From contig NZ_JAGIOG010000001.1 of the NCBI RefSeq assembly GCF_017876595.1, forward strand, positions 992,001-1,056,000: a stretch of DNA of 64,000 nt. The letters are read 5' to 3'. Below are positions 54,686 to 63,196 of this stretch, piece by piece. The position numbers and the translations under genes were made by a program. The notes under the pieces were generated by a model. That model had not been told where the DNA came from and did not search any database. It saw only the letters and a program-made list of their open reading frames with translations. The DNA comes from Aeromicrobium fastidiosum (GTDB taxonomy: Bacteria; Actinomycetota; Actinomycetes; Propionibacteriales; Nocardioidaceae). Positions within the stretch are counted from its first letter, which is position 1. Every line of letters starts with the position of its first letter.

Positions 54686-55669
54686 ATGAGCGACGACGTT
54701 CGCAATCTCATCATCATCGGCTCGGGCCCCTCGGGCTACACCGCGGCGATCTACGCGGCGCGCGCCAATCTCGAGCCGCTCGTCTTCGAAGGATCCGTCA
54801 CCGCCGGCGGTGCGCTGATGAACACCACCGACGTCGAGAACTTCCCGGGCTACCCCGACGGCATCATGGGCCCCGAGCTCATGGACAAGCTGCGCGCGCA
54901 GGCGGAGCGGTTCGGTGCCGAGCTCGTGTCTGACGACGTCACGTCGGTCGACCTCACCGGTGACATCAAGACCGTGAGCCTCGATGACGGCACGACCCAC
55001 CGCGCGAAGGCCGTCGTGCTGGCGATGGGCTCGGGCTACCGCAAGCTCGGAGTCGAGGGCGAGGACCGTCTGTCGGGCCACGGCGTCTCGTGGTGCGCGA
55101 CGTGCGATGGCTTCTTCTTCCGCGAGCAGAACATCGTCGTCGTCGGCGGTGGAGACTCCGCCCTCGAGGAGGCCACGTTCCTCACGCGCTTCGCCTCGAA
55201 GGTCACGATGGTCGTGCGCCGTGACGAGCTGCGCGGGTCGAAGATCATGCAGGACCGGGCGATCAGCAACCCCAAGATCGAGATCGCCTGGAACTCGCAG
55301 GTCGCCGAGATCATCGGTGACGACAAGCTCGAGGCGCTGACGCTGCGTGACACCGTCACCGGCGAGGAGCGTCGCCTCGACGCGACGGGGCTGTTCATCG
55401 CGATCGGCCACGACCCGCGCTCGGAGCTGCTGACCGGTCAGGTCGATCTCGACGACGAGGGCTACGTGCTGGTCCAGCCCGGATCCACAGCGACCAACCT
55501 CACGGGTGTGTTCGCCGCTGGTGACCTGGTCGACCACACCTACCGTCAGGCCATCACGGCAGCGGGCACCGGCTGCGCCGCCGCGCTGGACGCCGAGCGG
55601 TTCCTCGCCGACATCGACTCGGCCGGCGAGCCGGCCACCGATGTCGCGATGGCGCAGTGGGCGGAATAA
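54686..55669 (+). CDS. trxB: Thioredoxin-disulfide reductase
   Basis: 327 residues. FAD motif [20 protein letters not shown], redox pair WCATCDG (CATC), NADPH motif [16 protein letters not shown] and [10 protein letters not shown] at the end. It transfers NADPH electrons to thioredoxin. AAAGGGA precedes the ATG; the promoter is of sigma-R type. Followed by trxA after 48 bp. Confidence 0.97.
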   Translation: MSDDVRNLIIIGSGPSGYTAAIYAARANLEPLVFEGSVTAGGALMNTTDVENFPGYPDGIMGPELMDKLRAQAERFGAELVSDDVTSVDLTGDIKTVSLDDGTTHRAKAVVLAMGSGYRKLGVEGEDRLSGHGVSWCATCDGFFFREQNIVVVGGGDSALEEATFLTRFASKVTMVVRRDELRGSKIMQDRAISNPKIEIAWNSQVAEIIGDDKLEALTLRDTVTGEERRLDATGLFIAIGHDPRSELLTGQVDLDDEGYVLVQPGSTATNLTGVFAAGDLVDHTYRQAITAAGTGCAAALDAERFLADIDSAGEPATDVAMAQWAE

Positions 55670-55717
55670 CCACCTCCCCCACACGTTGAACCCCACACAG
55701 ACCTGAAGGAGAACCCC

Positions 55718-56050
55718 ATGGCAGATTCCACCCTGGCCGCCGTCACCGACGCCACGTTCGACGAGCTCGTGCTCAAGGCTGACGGACCCGTGCTCGTCGA
55801 CTTCTGGGCCAGCTGGTGCGGCCCGTGCCGTCAGCTCGCCCCGATCCTCGAGGAGATCGCGACCGAGAAGGGCGACAAGCTGACGATCCTCAAGATGGAT
55901 GCCGACGCCAACCCCGTCACGCCCGCCCAGTACCGCGTGACGGGCCTGCCCACGATGAACCTCTACGTCAACGGCGAGGTCGTCAAGTCGATCGTCGGTG
56001 TGCGCCCCAAGAGCGCCATCCTCAACGATCTGAACGAGTACGCAGGCTGA
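55718..56050 (+). CDS. trxA: Thioredoxin
   Basis: 110 residues. Active site FWASWCGPCRQLAP, cis-Pro motif VTGLPTMNLYVNGE, full-length thioredoxin fold. It reduces protein disulfides in the cytoplasm and is recycled by TrxB. AAGGAG lies 8 nt before the ATG. A strong hairpin follows the stop codon. Confidence 0.97.
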   Translation: MADSTLAAVTDATFDELVLKADGPVLVDFWASWCGPCRQLAPILEEIATEKGDKLTILKMDADANPVTPAQYRVTGLPTMNLYVNGEVVKSIVGVRPKSAILNDLNEYAG

Positions 56051-56065
56051 TCGACGCTGCACGAC

Positions 56066-56097
56066 GAAGCCCGGCATCCGCGAGGATGCCGGGCTTC
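56066..56097 (+). terminator. Terminator after trxA
   Basis: Perfect 14-bp stem GAAGCCCGGCATCC / GGATGCCGGGCTTC with a GCGA loop, 15 bp after the trxA stop, followed by TTCGTCTCC. It can also serve the convergent parB transcript. Confidence 0.85.
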
Positions 56098-56167
56098 TTC
56101 GTCTCCCCATATGATCACTTTGTCGACAAGTCACCTAGTAGACAAGTCGTTAGAGCGATATAACTAT

Positions 56168-57058
56168 TTATGGCTTCGTGGGATCCATCATGCCGACGAT
56201 CCGCTCGAGGTCGTCGATCGTGGCGAACTCGACGGTGATCTTGCCCTTCGACCGGCCCAGGTCGACCTTCACCCGGGTGTCGTAGCGCTCCGACAGGCGG
56301 GCTGCCAGATCGGCGAGCCGTGGCGCCGATGCCTTCGCCGACTGACGGGCCGCAGGACGCTTGGAGTCGTCCGGCCCGACCGTCACGATCTCCTCGAGCG
56401 CTCGCACCGACAATCCCTCGGCGACGACACGGGCCGCGAGGCGGTCCTGGATCTCCGGGTTGGCGACGCTCACGAGGGCGCGGGCGTGTCCCGCCGACAG
56501 CACTCCGGCGGCGACGCGTCGCTGTACCGTGGGCGTCAGCTTGAGCAGCCGCAGGGTGTTGCTGATCTGCGGTCGTGATCGGCCGATGCGGTCGGCAAGC
56601 TCCTCGTGGGTGCACCCGAAGTCCTCCAGCAGCTGCTGGTAGGCCGATGCCTCTTCGAGCGGGTTGAGCTGCGACCGGTGGAGGTTCTCCAGCAACGCGT
56701 CGCGGAGCAGGTCCTCGTCCGACGTCTCGCGCACGATCGCGCCGATCGTGTCGAGCCCGGCCTTGCCGCTGGCTCGCCACCGCCGCTCGCCCATGATGAG
56801 CTCGTAGCGGTCCTTGGCCACCTCGCGGACGACCACGGGCTGGAGCAGCCCCACCTCCTTGATGGAGTGGACCAGCTCGGCCATGTGGTCCTCGTCGAAG
56901 ACCTGACGCGGCTGGCGGGGGTTGGCGACGATCTGGTCGAGGGGGATCTCGGCGAACCGCGCGCCCTCGATCTCCTTCAGACCTGATGCGGCGGCATCGG
57001 CGGAGCTCGACGGGATGAGTGACTCCAGCCCTCGTCCCAGTCCTCGGCGTGTGCTCAT
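56168..57058 (-). CDS. parB: Chromosome partitioning protein ParB
   Basis: 296 residues. The N-terminal [13 protein letters not shown] motif (ParA stimulation) is followed by the CTPase/ParB core ([37 protein letters not shown], then [12 protein letters not shown] and the arginine patch in [14 protein letters not shown]), the HTH that reads parS ([24 protein letters not shown]) and a C-terminal dimer domain. It loads at parS and slides as a CTP clamp. ATG at 57058 overlaps the parA stop (ATGA). Confidence 0.96.
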   Translation of the reverse strand: MSTRRGLGRGLESLIPSSSADAAASGLKEIEGARFAEIPLDQIVANPRQPRQVFDEDHMAELVHSIKEVGLLQPVVVREVAKDRYELIMGERRWRASGKAGLDTIGAIVRETSDEDLLRDALLENLHRSQLNPLEEASAYQQLLEDFGCTHEELADRIGRSRPQISNTLRLLKLTPTVQRRVAAGVLSAGHARALVSVANPEIQDRLAARVVAEGLSVRALEEIVTVGPDDSKRPAARQSAKASAPRLADLAARLSERYDTRVKVDLGRSKGKITVEFATIDDLERIVGMMDPTKP

Positions 57059-58026
57059 CGGGCGGTCCCCTTCCGTGCCCCGGCCAGGGCGATCTCGCGT
57101 GCAGCCTCCAGGTACGACAGTGCTCCGGAGGACGTGCCGTCGTACGTGATGACGGACTGCTGGTAGCTGGGCGCCTCCGAGATGCGCACCGAGCGTGGGA
57201 TGGGCGTCGTGATGACCTTCTCGGCGAAGTGCCCTCGCACCTCCTCCGCGACTCCCGCCGACAGCCGCGTGCGGGCGTCGTACATCGTCAGCAGGATCGT
57301 CGTGACCTCGAGCTTGGGATTGAGGTGCGCTCGGATGAGGTCGATGTTGCGGATGAGCTGACCGAGACCCTCGAGTGCGTAGTACTCGCACTGGATCGGG
57401 ATCAGCACCTCGCGTCCAGCGACCATCGCGTTGACCGTCAACAGTCCGAGAGACGGTGGGCAGTCGATCAGCACGTAGTCGATGCGGTCGCCTGCTGCGG
57501 CACAGTCGGTCAGGTAGGTCTGCAGGGCCCGGTCGAGACGCGACTCGCGTGCCACGAGCGAGACCAGCTCGATCTCGGCACCTGCCAGGTCGATCGACGC
57601 CGGCAGCACCGTGAGACCGGGGATGTCCGGACACGGCTTCACGAGCTCATCGAGATCGGTGCCCTCGACGATCGCCTCGTAGACGCCGGGCGTTCCCTCT
57701 GCGTGAGGGATGTTGAGGGCGGTCGACGCGTTGCCCTGAGGGTCGAGATCGACGACCAGCACGCGCAGTCCCTTGAGGGCCAACGCCGCGGCGATGTTGA
57801 CCGTCGTCGTGGTCTTGCCGACGCCACCCTTCTGGTTCGCGACGACGAACACCCTGGTGTTGATGGGCTGCTCGAAGCGCGAGATCGACGACGCGCGCTG
57901 CAGCAGCGATACGTGCTCCTCAGCGGCTGCCGCCAGAGGGGTCGAGTCGTCGTTCGAGGGGATCGGGACGCTGTAGGTGTTGGCTGCCGTGCGTGGAGCT
58001 GGCCGTGTGGGCTGGTGCTCGTTCAT
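57055..58026 (-). CDS. parA: Chromosome partitioning ATPase ParA
   Basis: 323 residues. After a 55-residue variable N-terminus comes the deviant Walker [21 protein letters not shown], then [15 protein letters not shown] and [20 protein letters not shown]. Its dynamic DNA-bound gradient moves ParB-parS complexes. GGGAGG lies just before the ATG; one parS lies 15 bp upstream. Confidence 0.96.
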   Translation of the reverse strand: MNEHQPTRPAPRTAANTYSVPIPSNDDSTPLAAAAEEHVSLLQRASSISRFEQPINTRVFVVANQKGGVGKTTTTVNIAAALALKGLRVLVVDLDPQGNASTALNIPHAEGTPGVYEAIVEGTDLDELVKPCPDIPGLTVLPASIDLAGAEIELVSLVARESRLDRALQTYLTDCAAAGDRIDYVLIDCPPSLGLLTVNAMVAGREVLIPIQCEYYALEGLGQLIRNIDLIRAHLNPKLEVTTILLTMYDARTRLSAGVAEEVRGHFAEKVITTPIPRSVRISEAPSYQQSVITYDGTSSGALSYLEAAREIALAGARKGTAR

Positions 58027-58040
58027 GCCTCCCCCTTCGT

Positions 58041-58056
58041 TGTTTCACGTGAAACA
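58041..58056. promoter_or_regulatory. parS site 1
   Basis: Perfect 16-bp parS consensus TGTTTCACGTGAAACA in the gap between rsmG and parA. Confidence 0.97.
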
Positions 58057-58060
58057 TGAT

Positions 58061-58636
58061 TCATCGGGTGACCTCCACGACCGTGGTCGGCACATCACCG
58101 TTCTCGTACGAAGCCACCACGATAGACGTCGCACCGAGGCGGTGGAGGGTCGCCGTGGCGACCTCGACCTCCTCGACTGCGGACCGGCCCTTCATCGCCA
58201 GCAGGGCTCCGCCCGGTGCCACCAACGGCATGCACCAACGGGCCAGCTTGTCGAGGGCGGCAACTGCTCTGGCCGTCACGACGTCGAAGGTCCGACCGAC
58301 ATCCTCGGCACGGCTGCGCAGCACCTCGACATTGGTGAGTCCGAGGTCGGCCACTGCCTGGTCGAGGAAGGTCGTCCGTCTCAGCAGGGGCTCCACCAAC
58401 GTGACGTGCAGATCGGGACGGGCTATGGCCCACACCAAGCCGGGTAGTCCAGCACCGGTGCCGATGTCGGCCACAGTCGCACCCTGGGGGACGCGGGGGA
58501 CCACCACCGCCGAGTTCATGACATGGCGGTCCCAGATGCGGGGCACCTCGCGAGGACCGATCAGACCCTTGACCACACCATCGGTCGACAAGATGTCGGC
58601 GTACTGCTCAGCCAGGTGAAGCCGGGACGCGAACAC
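58061..58636 (-). CDS. rsmG: 16S rRNA (guanine-N7)-methyltransferase RsmG
   Basis: 191 residues. GLIGPREVPRIWDRHVMNSAVVVP and the SAM motif VADIGTGAGLPGLVWAIARPD identify RsmG (GidB), which methylates G527 of 16S rRNA; its loss gives low-level streptomycin resistance in many bacteria. The start is unclear: the first usable codon is GTG 58636, located inside the arm of a perfect hairpin, and family members usually have some 10-20 more residues. Confidence 0.92.
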   Translation of the reverse strand: MFASRLHLAEQYADILSTDGVVKGLIGPREVPRIWDRHVMNSAVVVPRVPQGATVADIGTGAGLPGLVWAIARPDLHVTLVEPLLRRTTFLDQAVADLGLTNVEVLRSRAEDVGRTFDVVTARAVAALDKLARWCMPLVAPGGALLAMKGRSAVEEVEVATATLHRLGATSIVVASYENGDVPTTVVEVTR

Positions 58637-58661
58637 CCCCGCCGCGTGCGGCGGGGGTGTT
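58632..58661. terminator. Perfect GC-rich hairpin overlapping the rsmG start and a parS
   Basis: 14-bp arms AACACCCCCGCCGC (58632-58645) / GCGGCGGGGGTGTT (58648-58661) with a 2-nt spacer. It lies downstream of jag and spans the putative rsmG start codon; its right arm runs into parS site 2. It could terminate the yidD-yidC-jag transcript, or mask rsmG translation. Confidence 0.65.
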
Positions 58662-58673
58662 TCACGTGAAACA
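58658..58673. promoter_or_regulatory. parS site 2
   Basis: Second perfect TGTTTCACGTGAAACA, between jag and rsmG, overlapping the arm of the 58632-58661 hairpin by 4 bp. Confidence 0.97.
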
Positions 58674-58710
58674 TGACCGTCGTCGGACGGCAGATCGGAC
58701 GTCGAGATGA

Positions 58711-59181
58711 CTACTCACCCGCCGAGTGGACGACCACGTAGCGGTGTGGCTCCACACCGTCGGACGAGCTCTCGAGGCCGGCACCCGCCACGGCATCGTG
58801 CACCACCTTGCGCTCGAATGGCGTCATGGCATCCAGCGACACTGACGTCTCGCCACCCTTGACCTGGTCGATCGCACCCTGGGCGATAGCCACGAGCTCG
58901 CTACGACGAGCGGCACGGAAGCCGGCGACGTCGAGCATCAGTCGACTGCGCTCACCGGTCTCGCGGTAGACGGCCAGCCGGGTCAGCTCCTGCAGGGCGT
59001 CCAGGACCTCGCCGTCCTGGCCGACCAGGTGACCGAGGTTGCCGCCGACGACCTCGACCGCAGCGCGATCGCCGTCGACGTCCATGTCGATGTCACCGTC
59101 GAGATCGGCGATGTCGAGCAGTCCCTCGAGGAAGTCCGCGGCGATCTCGCCCTCGTTCTCGAGCTGTCCGGCGTCACTCAT
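58711..59181 (-). CDS. jag: Jag/KhpB-type R3H and KH RNA-binding protein
   Basis: 156 residues. A KH-like part (DMDVDGDRAAVEVVGGNLGHLVGQDGEVLDALQELTRL) and a C-terminal R3H domain (SLDAMTPFERKVVHDAVAG, then VEPHRYVVVHS). The N-terminal Jag_N domain of Firmicutes is absent, as usual in actinobacteria. It binds RNA and is linked to envelope growth. Its ATG overlaps the yidC stop (ATGA). Confidence 0.93.
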   Translation of the reverse strand: MSDAGQLENEGEIAADFLEGLLDIADLDGDIDMDVDGDRAAVEVVGGNLGHLVGQDGEVLDALQELTRLAVYRETGERSRLMLDVAGFRAARRSELVAIAQGAIDQVKGGETSVSLDAMTPFERKVVHDAVAGAGLESSSDGVEPHRYVVVHSAGE

Positions 59182-60257
59182 GCCTTGCCACCCTTCGTTC
59201 CGCGACCGTCTGTGTCGTCACCCTTGGACGTGATGTCCGGCTTCTTCTTCGGCGGTCCAGTCTTCTTCTGCACGCCCTTGGCCGGGTTCGGCTTCTGCTG
59301 ACCAGCACCGGGCTGAGCCGGCTTCTTGCGCTGGCTGCGCGGCTGGTTCTTGGGCTGAGCGCGCGGCGCGGGCTTGGGTGCCTCGTCCTCGACGGCCTTC
59401 AGTGGATCCTCGGCCACGGTCTTGCCGCGCTTCTTGTCACGGTCCTGCTTGGCCTTGAAGGCCGGGGTGCCCGGAGCCGGGTTGTTGCGGATGACGTAGA
59501 ACTGCTGGCCCATGGTCCAGAAGTTCGAGGTCGTCCAGTAGAACAGCACGCCGAGCGGGAACGCCACACCGCCGACGGCGAAGACCACGGGGAGGATGTA
59601 GAGCAGCATCTTCTGCTGCTGGGCGTACTGCCCCGTCATGGCGTCAGCCGGCATGTTCTTGCTCATGAGCTGGCGCTGCGTCGTGAACTGCGTGATGCAC
59701 ATGATGACGACCAGCGACATCGTCAGGATCTTGGTCTCGGTCGCGTCGCTCTTGACGAAGGTGTCAGCGATCTGCGCGCCCAACAGCTTGGCCTTCGACA
59801 GCGACTCCGCATCACTACCGTCGAGGAAGCCACGCGCACCGGCGGCACCATCCTGAGCCGCGCGGTCGATGACGCGGAACAGGGCGAAGAAGATCGGCAT
59901 CTGCAGGATCAACGGCAGGCACGAGGCGAACGGGTTGGTGCCCGTCTCCTTCCAGAGCTTCATCTGCTCCTGGGTCAGGCGCTCCCGGTCGTGCTTGTAC
60001 TTCTGCTGTAGTGCCTTGATCTGCGGCTGCAGCAGCTGCATGTTGCGGCTCGACTTGATCTGCTTGACGAACAGCGGGATCAGCAGCGTCCGGATCGTGA
60101 CCGTGAGCCCGATGATCGACAGCGCCCACGTCCAGCCTGAGTCGCCCGAGAGCCCGACCAGCTCGAACAATCGGTGCCAGGCGAGCAGGATCCCGGACAC
60201 GGCGTAGTACAGGGGCGTCATGATCGCGCCGCCGATGTCGCCTAGGAAGCCGAACAT
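59178..60257 (-). CDS. yidC: Membrane protein insertase YidC
   Basis: 359 residues. Five membrane helices in the Oxa1/YidC fold: [20 protein letters not shown] at the start, [47 protein letters not shown] (with the Arg of the hydrophilic groove), [23 protein letters not shown], and [22 protein letters not shown] long Lys/Pro/Gln-rich tail follows, which probably contacts ribosomes. AGGAGAAC precedes the ATG at 60257. Confidence 0.95.
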   Translation of the reverse strand: MFGFLGDIGGAIMTPLYYAVSGILLAWHRLFELVGLSGDSGWTWALSIIGLTVTIRTLLIPLFVKQIKSSRNMQLLQPQIKALQQKYKHDRERLTQEQMKLWKETGTNPFASCLPLILQMPIFFALFRVIDRAAQDGAAGARGFLDGSDAESLSKAKLLGAQIADTFVKSDATETKILTMSLVVIMCITQFTTQRQLMSKNMPADAMTGQYAQQQKMLLYILPVVFAVGGVAFPLGVLFYWTTSNFWTMGQQFYVIRNNPAPGTPAFKAKQDRDKKRGKTVAEDPLKAVEDEAPKPAPRAQPKNQPRSQRKKPAQPGAGQQKPNPAKGVQKKTGPPKKKPDITSKGDDTDGRGTKGGKA

Positions 60258-60520
60258 TGTTCTCCTCTGTGTGACTGCGGAACCGGGTCGTATCCGCCCG
60301 AGCTCCACGGGTGGCATCGCAGGACGCGACGACCGGCGAGCCAGGAACCCCGCGCCGCCCCATGAGTCTCCACGGCCTGCAAAGCATAGGCCGAACACGT
60401 GGGGTGGTAGCGGCACACCTGGCCGTACAACGGACTGATGGCGAAACGGTAGCCCTTGAGCAGCCAGACCAGCACGGTCTTGACCGGCGAGAACCGTCGC
60501 ACCGACGGGACGTGCGTCAC
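60242..60520 (-). CDS. yidD: Membrane protein insertion efficiency factor YidD
   Basis: 92 residues. [35 protein letters not shown] is the YidD signature, with conserved Cys residues and an amphipathic N-terminus; [18 protein letters not shown] closes the domain. It assists YidC-mediated insertion at the membrane. GTG start overlaps the rnpA stop by 4 nt (GTGA); its end overlaps yidC by 16 nt. Confidence 0.95.
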   Translation of the reverse strand: MTHVPSVRRFSPVKTVLVWLLKGYRFAISPLYGQVCRYHPTCSAYALQAVETHGAARGSWLAGRRVLRCHPWSSGGYDPVPQSHRGEQCSAS

Positions 60521-60897
60521 CGGGCACCTGCGCGGACGAGTGCCGCGTCGAGGTGCTCAGCGAGAGTGGCGCTGTCAGCGGACTGCGCAGCAGGCAGGGC
60601 CCGGACCACGACTCGTGATCCCCGGGGCAACCTGTCGACGCGGTCACGCATCAGGTGGCGCAGCTGGCGCTTGACCCGGTTGCGCTCGACAGCCGAGCCA
60701 ACTGCCTTGCTCACGACGAAACCGACGGACGTCTGTCCGCCGGTTCGTGGAACGCGAGCCCCGGTCACGCCCGAACGAAGGGGATCGGGTCCGATCACCA
60801 GGTGCGTGACGAGGGTGGGTTGGGTGCCTCTGGCGCCACGACGGATCGTGTGCCGGAAATCCTCCCCGCTGCGCATGCGTTGGCTGCGCGCGAGCAA
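60517..60897 (-). CDS. rnpA: Ribonuclease P protein component
   Basis: 126 residues. Start [23 protein letters not shown], the RNR motif in [20 protein letters not shown], typical of RnpA, which helps the RNA subunit mature tRNA 5' ends. Located 4 bp after rpmH, the universal rpmH-rnpA order. Confidence 0.95.
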   Translation of the reverse strand: MLARSQRMRSGEDFRHTIRRGARGTQPTLVTHLVIGPDPLRSGVTGARVPRTGGQTSVGFVVSKAVGSAVERNRVKRQLRHLMRDRVDRLPRGSRVVVRALPAAQSADSATLAEHLDAALVRAGAR

Positions 60898-60901
60898 CGG
60901 A

Positions 60902-61039
60902 TCAGGCAGACAGCTTGGCGCGACCCTTGCGCCGGCGATCGGCGAGGATCGCGCGGCCCGCGCGGGTGCGCATGCGCAGACGGAAGCCGTGCTTCTTGGC
61001 GCGACGACGGTTGTTGGGCTGGAAAGTGCGCTTGCTCAC
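60902..61039 (-). CDS. rpmH: 50S ribosomal protein L34
   Basis: 45 residues, very basic: [18 protein letters not shown] at the start, [17 protein letters not shown] in the middle and KGRAKLSA at the end. GTG start at 61039 with GAGGAA about 6 nt before it; TGA at 60904-60902. Head of the rpmH-rnpA-yidD-yidC-jag transcript, divergent from dnaA. Confidence 0.97.
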   Translation of the reverse strand: MSKRTFQPNNRRRAKKHGFRLRMRTRAGRAILADRRRKGRAKLSA

Positions 61040-61389
61040 GATTGTTCCTCGGATCTAGGACTGGGCCGTTCGACGGCCACCGCTCGCCCACGACCAGACA
61101 CGGTCATGGGCATGCGGCAGAAGTCGCTCAGGGACGACCACACAACGGTACGGGGGCGCCACGAGCCGGTCAAACCGACCTCTCTACGCCTCCCGCGCGA
61201 CGACGTCCAGACGACACGCCGCGAAGCCCTTCTCGTCTGGGGACAAGTCGCTTGTACGGCACCTGCAACGCTGCTAGCGTCACCGCGGTACCGGCTTTTC
61301 CACAAGCTGCCGAGAACCCTCGAGTTCTGATTCACACCATGTGGACAACACTGTGCACACACCAGCAGGGACATGTCGGGAGGCATCAC
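61040..61389. promoter_or_regulatory. rpmH-dnaA divergent intergenic region
   Basis: 350 bp without a gene. It holds DnaA boxes TTTTCCACA (61296-61304), TGTGGACAA (61340-61348, perfect) and TGTGCACAC (61352-61360), the last two within the dnaA leader. The dnaA ribosome site GGGAGG is at 61378-61383. DnaA bound here would autoregulate dnaA. Confidence 0.7.
61252..61280 (+). promoter_or_regulatory. Candidate dnaA promoter
   Basis: TTGTAC (61252-61257), 17-nt spacer, TAGCGT (61275-61280). The start of transcription would fall near 61287, just before the first DnaA box, giving a leader of about 100 nt. Confidence 0.55.
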
Positions 61390-62847
61390 ATGCAAGACGG
61401 CCAGGACGGTCCCGATGAACACCTCGCGCAGGTCTGGCAGCGAGCCGTCGACACGCTCTCGCCCGGTGCCAAGGTGTGGGTCTACTCGGCCAAGCCACTG
61501 ACGCTGCACAACAACATCATGATCGTCGCGGTGCAGGACGACCTCACGCGCGCGCAGCTCGAGTCGCGGGTACGACCGGCGCTCGAGCACGCGATCAGCA
61601 CGACCCTGCAGCAGGAGACCCGCTTGGTCGTCACGATTGAGCCCTCGCTGATCGAGACACTCCATAGTCAACAAGACGACATGTCGATAAATCGACAAGT
61701 AGGTGCGGCCTACGACGTTGAGAACGACGAGGACGACGACAGCGGCGACGAGTTCGTCCCGAGCTGGGCCGAGCGCACCACCGCGCCGCCACGCATCGGA
61801 ACCGTCGCCGAGGCGCGCCTCAACCCGAGGTACCTGTTCGAGAACTTCGTCATCGGATCGTCCAACCGCTTCGCACATGCCGCTGCGGTCGCCGTGGCCG
61901 AGGCGCCCGGCAAGGCCTACAACCCGCTGGTCATCCACGGCGAGTCCGGGCTCGGCAAGACGCACCTGCTGCACGCGATCGGTCACTACGTCCTCAATCT
62001 CTACCCGTCGTCGCGCGTGCGCTACGTCAACAGCGAAGAGTTCACCAACGACGTCATCAACGCGATCCGCGAGAACCGGACGGCAGCCCTCAAGCGCAAG
62101 TACCGCGAGATCGACGTCCTGCTCGTCGACGACATCCAGTTCCTCGAGGGCAAGGAGTCGACGCAGACGGAGTTCTTCCACACCTTCAACGCGCTGCACA
62201 ACGAGAACAAGCAGATCGTCATGACGTCCGACCGGCCGCCCAAGAACCTGACGACGCTCGAGGACCGTCTCCGCAACCGGTTCGAGTGGGGCCTCACGAC
62301 CGACGTCCAGCCGCCCGACCTCGAGACCCGCATCGCGATCCTGCGCAAGAAGGCCGCCAACGAGAAGCTCACGGCGCCGGCCGACGTCCTCGAGTTCATC
62401 GCGAGCAAGGTGCAGACCAACATCCGCGAGCTCGAGGGCGCCTTGATCCGTGCCACGGCCTTCGCCAACCTCAACGGGACGACGGTCGACCTCCAGCTGG
62501 CACAGATCGTGCTCAAGGACCTCATCGCCGAGGGCGAGGAGCCCGACATCACGGTCGGCATGATCATGGCCCAGACCGCCGCGTACTCCGAGTTCTCGAT
62601 CGACGACCTGTGCAGCACCAACCGCAGCCGCAACCTCGTGCTCGCACGGCAGATCGCGATGTACCTGTGCCGTGAGCTGACCGACATGTCGCTGCCCAAG
62701 ATCGGCCAGGAGTTCGGCAACCGCGACCACACCACCGTGATGCACGCCGATCGCAAGATCCGCAAGCTCATGGCCGAGAAGCACGCGGTCTACAACCAGG
62801 TCACTGAGCTCACCGCACGCATCAAGCAGCAGGCCCGCCAGTCATGA
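61390..62847 (+). CDS. dnaA: Chromosomal replication initiator protein DnaA
   Basis: 485 residues. Domain I (residues about 1-90: [22 protein letters not shown]), a short acidic linker ([11 protein letters not shown]), AAA+ domain III ([23 protein letters not shown]; Walker [11 protein letters not shown]; Walker [14 protein letters not shown]; sensor LRNRFEWG), and DNA-binding domain IV with the signature [14 protein letters not shown]. It melts oriC. The ATG at 61390 with GGGAGG 6 nt upstream is chosen; the open frame extends far upstream without similarity. Confidence 0.97.
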   Translation: MQDGQDGPDEHLAQVWQRAVDTLSPGAKVWVYSAKPLTLHNNIMIVAVQDDLTRAQLESRVRPALEHAISTTLQQETRLVVTIEPSLIETLHSQQDDMSINRQVGAAYDVENDEDDDSGDEFVPSWAERTTAPPRIGTVAEARLNPRYLFENFVIGSSNRFAHAAAVAVAEAPGKAYNPLVIHGESGLGKTHLLHAIGHYVLNLYPSSRVRYVNSEEFTNDVINAIRENRTAALKRKYREIDVLLVDDIQFLEGKESTQTEFFHTFNALHNENKQIVMTSDRPPKNLTTLEDRLRNRFEWGLTTDVQPPDLETRIAILRKKAANEKLTAPADVLEFIASKVQTNIRELEGALIRATAFANLNGTTVDLQLAQIVLKDLIAEGEEPDITVGMIMAQTAAYSEFSIDDLCSTNRSRNLVLARQIAMYLCRELTDMSLPKIGQEFGNRDHTTVMHADRKIRKLMAEKHAVYNQVTELTARIKQQARQS

Positions 62848-63196
62848 ACCGCTCCGTCCTCAGCACCGCAGTGCACAACTGGGGACGGAGCTGTGGGAAA
62901 CCACACGCGTTCCGTGGACATCAGGTGTCCCAGTGTGAACGCCGTGTGAACGCATCGCCGACATCCACAGGAACGCGTAGTTTCGGCGGTGCGAGCCACA
63001 CAGGTTGTCCACCGGTGAATTCGCCGGGCTCGCAGCCCATCTCCGGCTTGTCCACCGAATCCACAGACGCTACTACGACTACTACTCTTCTATTCATCGA
63101 CAACTCCCGCCGAAGTGACGTCCCGCGATGTGTGTGGACGACTCGTCGTGGCAGGATTCACCACGACGGATCCCGTCCCCGGAAAGGCCCCATCAC
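62848..63196. other. Probable chromosomal origin (oriC), dnaA-dnaN gap
   Basis: 349 bp with many DnaA-box-like 9-mers in both orientations: TGTGGGAAA (62892-62900), CATCCACAG (62962-62970), TTGTCCACC (63005-63013 and 63048-63056), AATCCACAG (63058-63066), TGTGGACGA (63133-63141). A comparatively AT-rich stretch at about 63066-63105, between boxes, may be the unwinding element. The dnaN ribosome site GGAAAGG is at 63181-63187. In most actinobacteria oriC lies exactly here. Confidence 0.8.

Noticed and set aside
60655..61389. Upstream extension of dnaA through the rpmH/rnpA region
   Set aside because: The frame is open by chance; the ATG at 61390 has a good ribosome site and begins a normal DnaA domain I.
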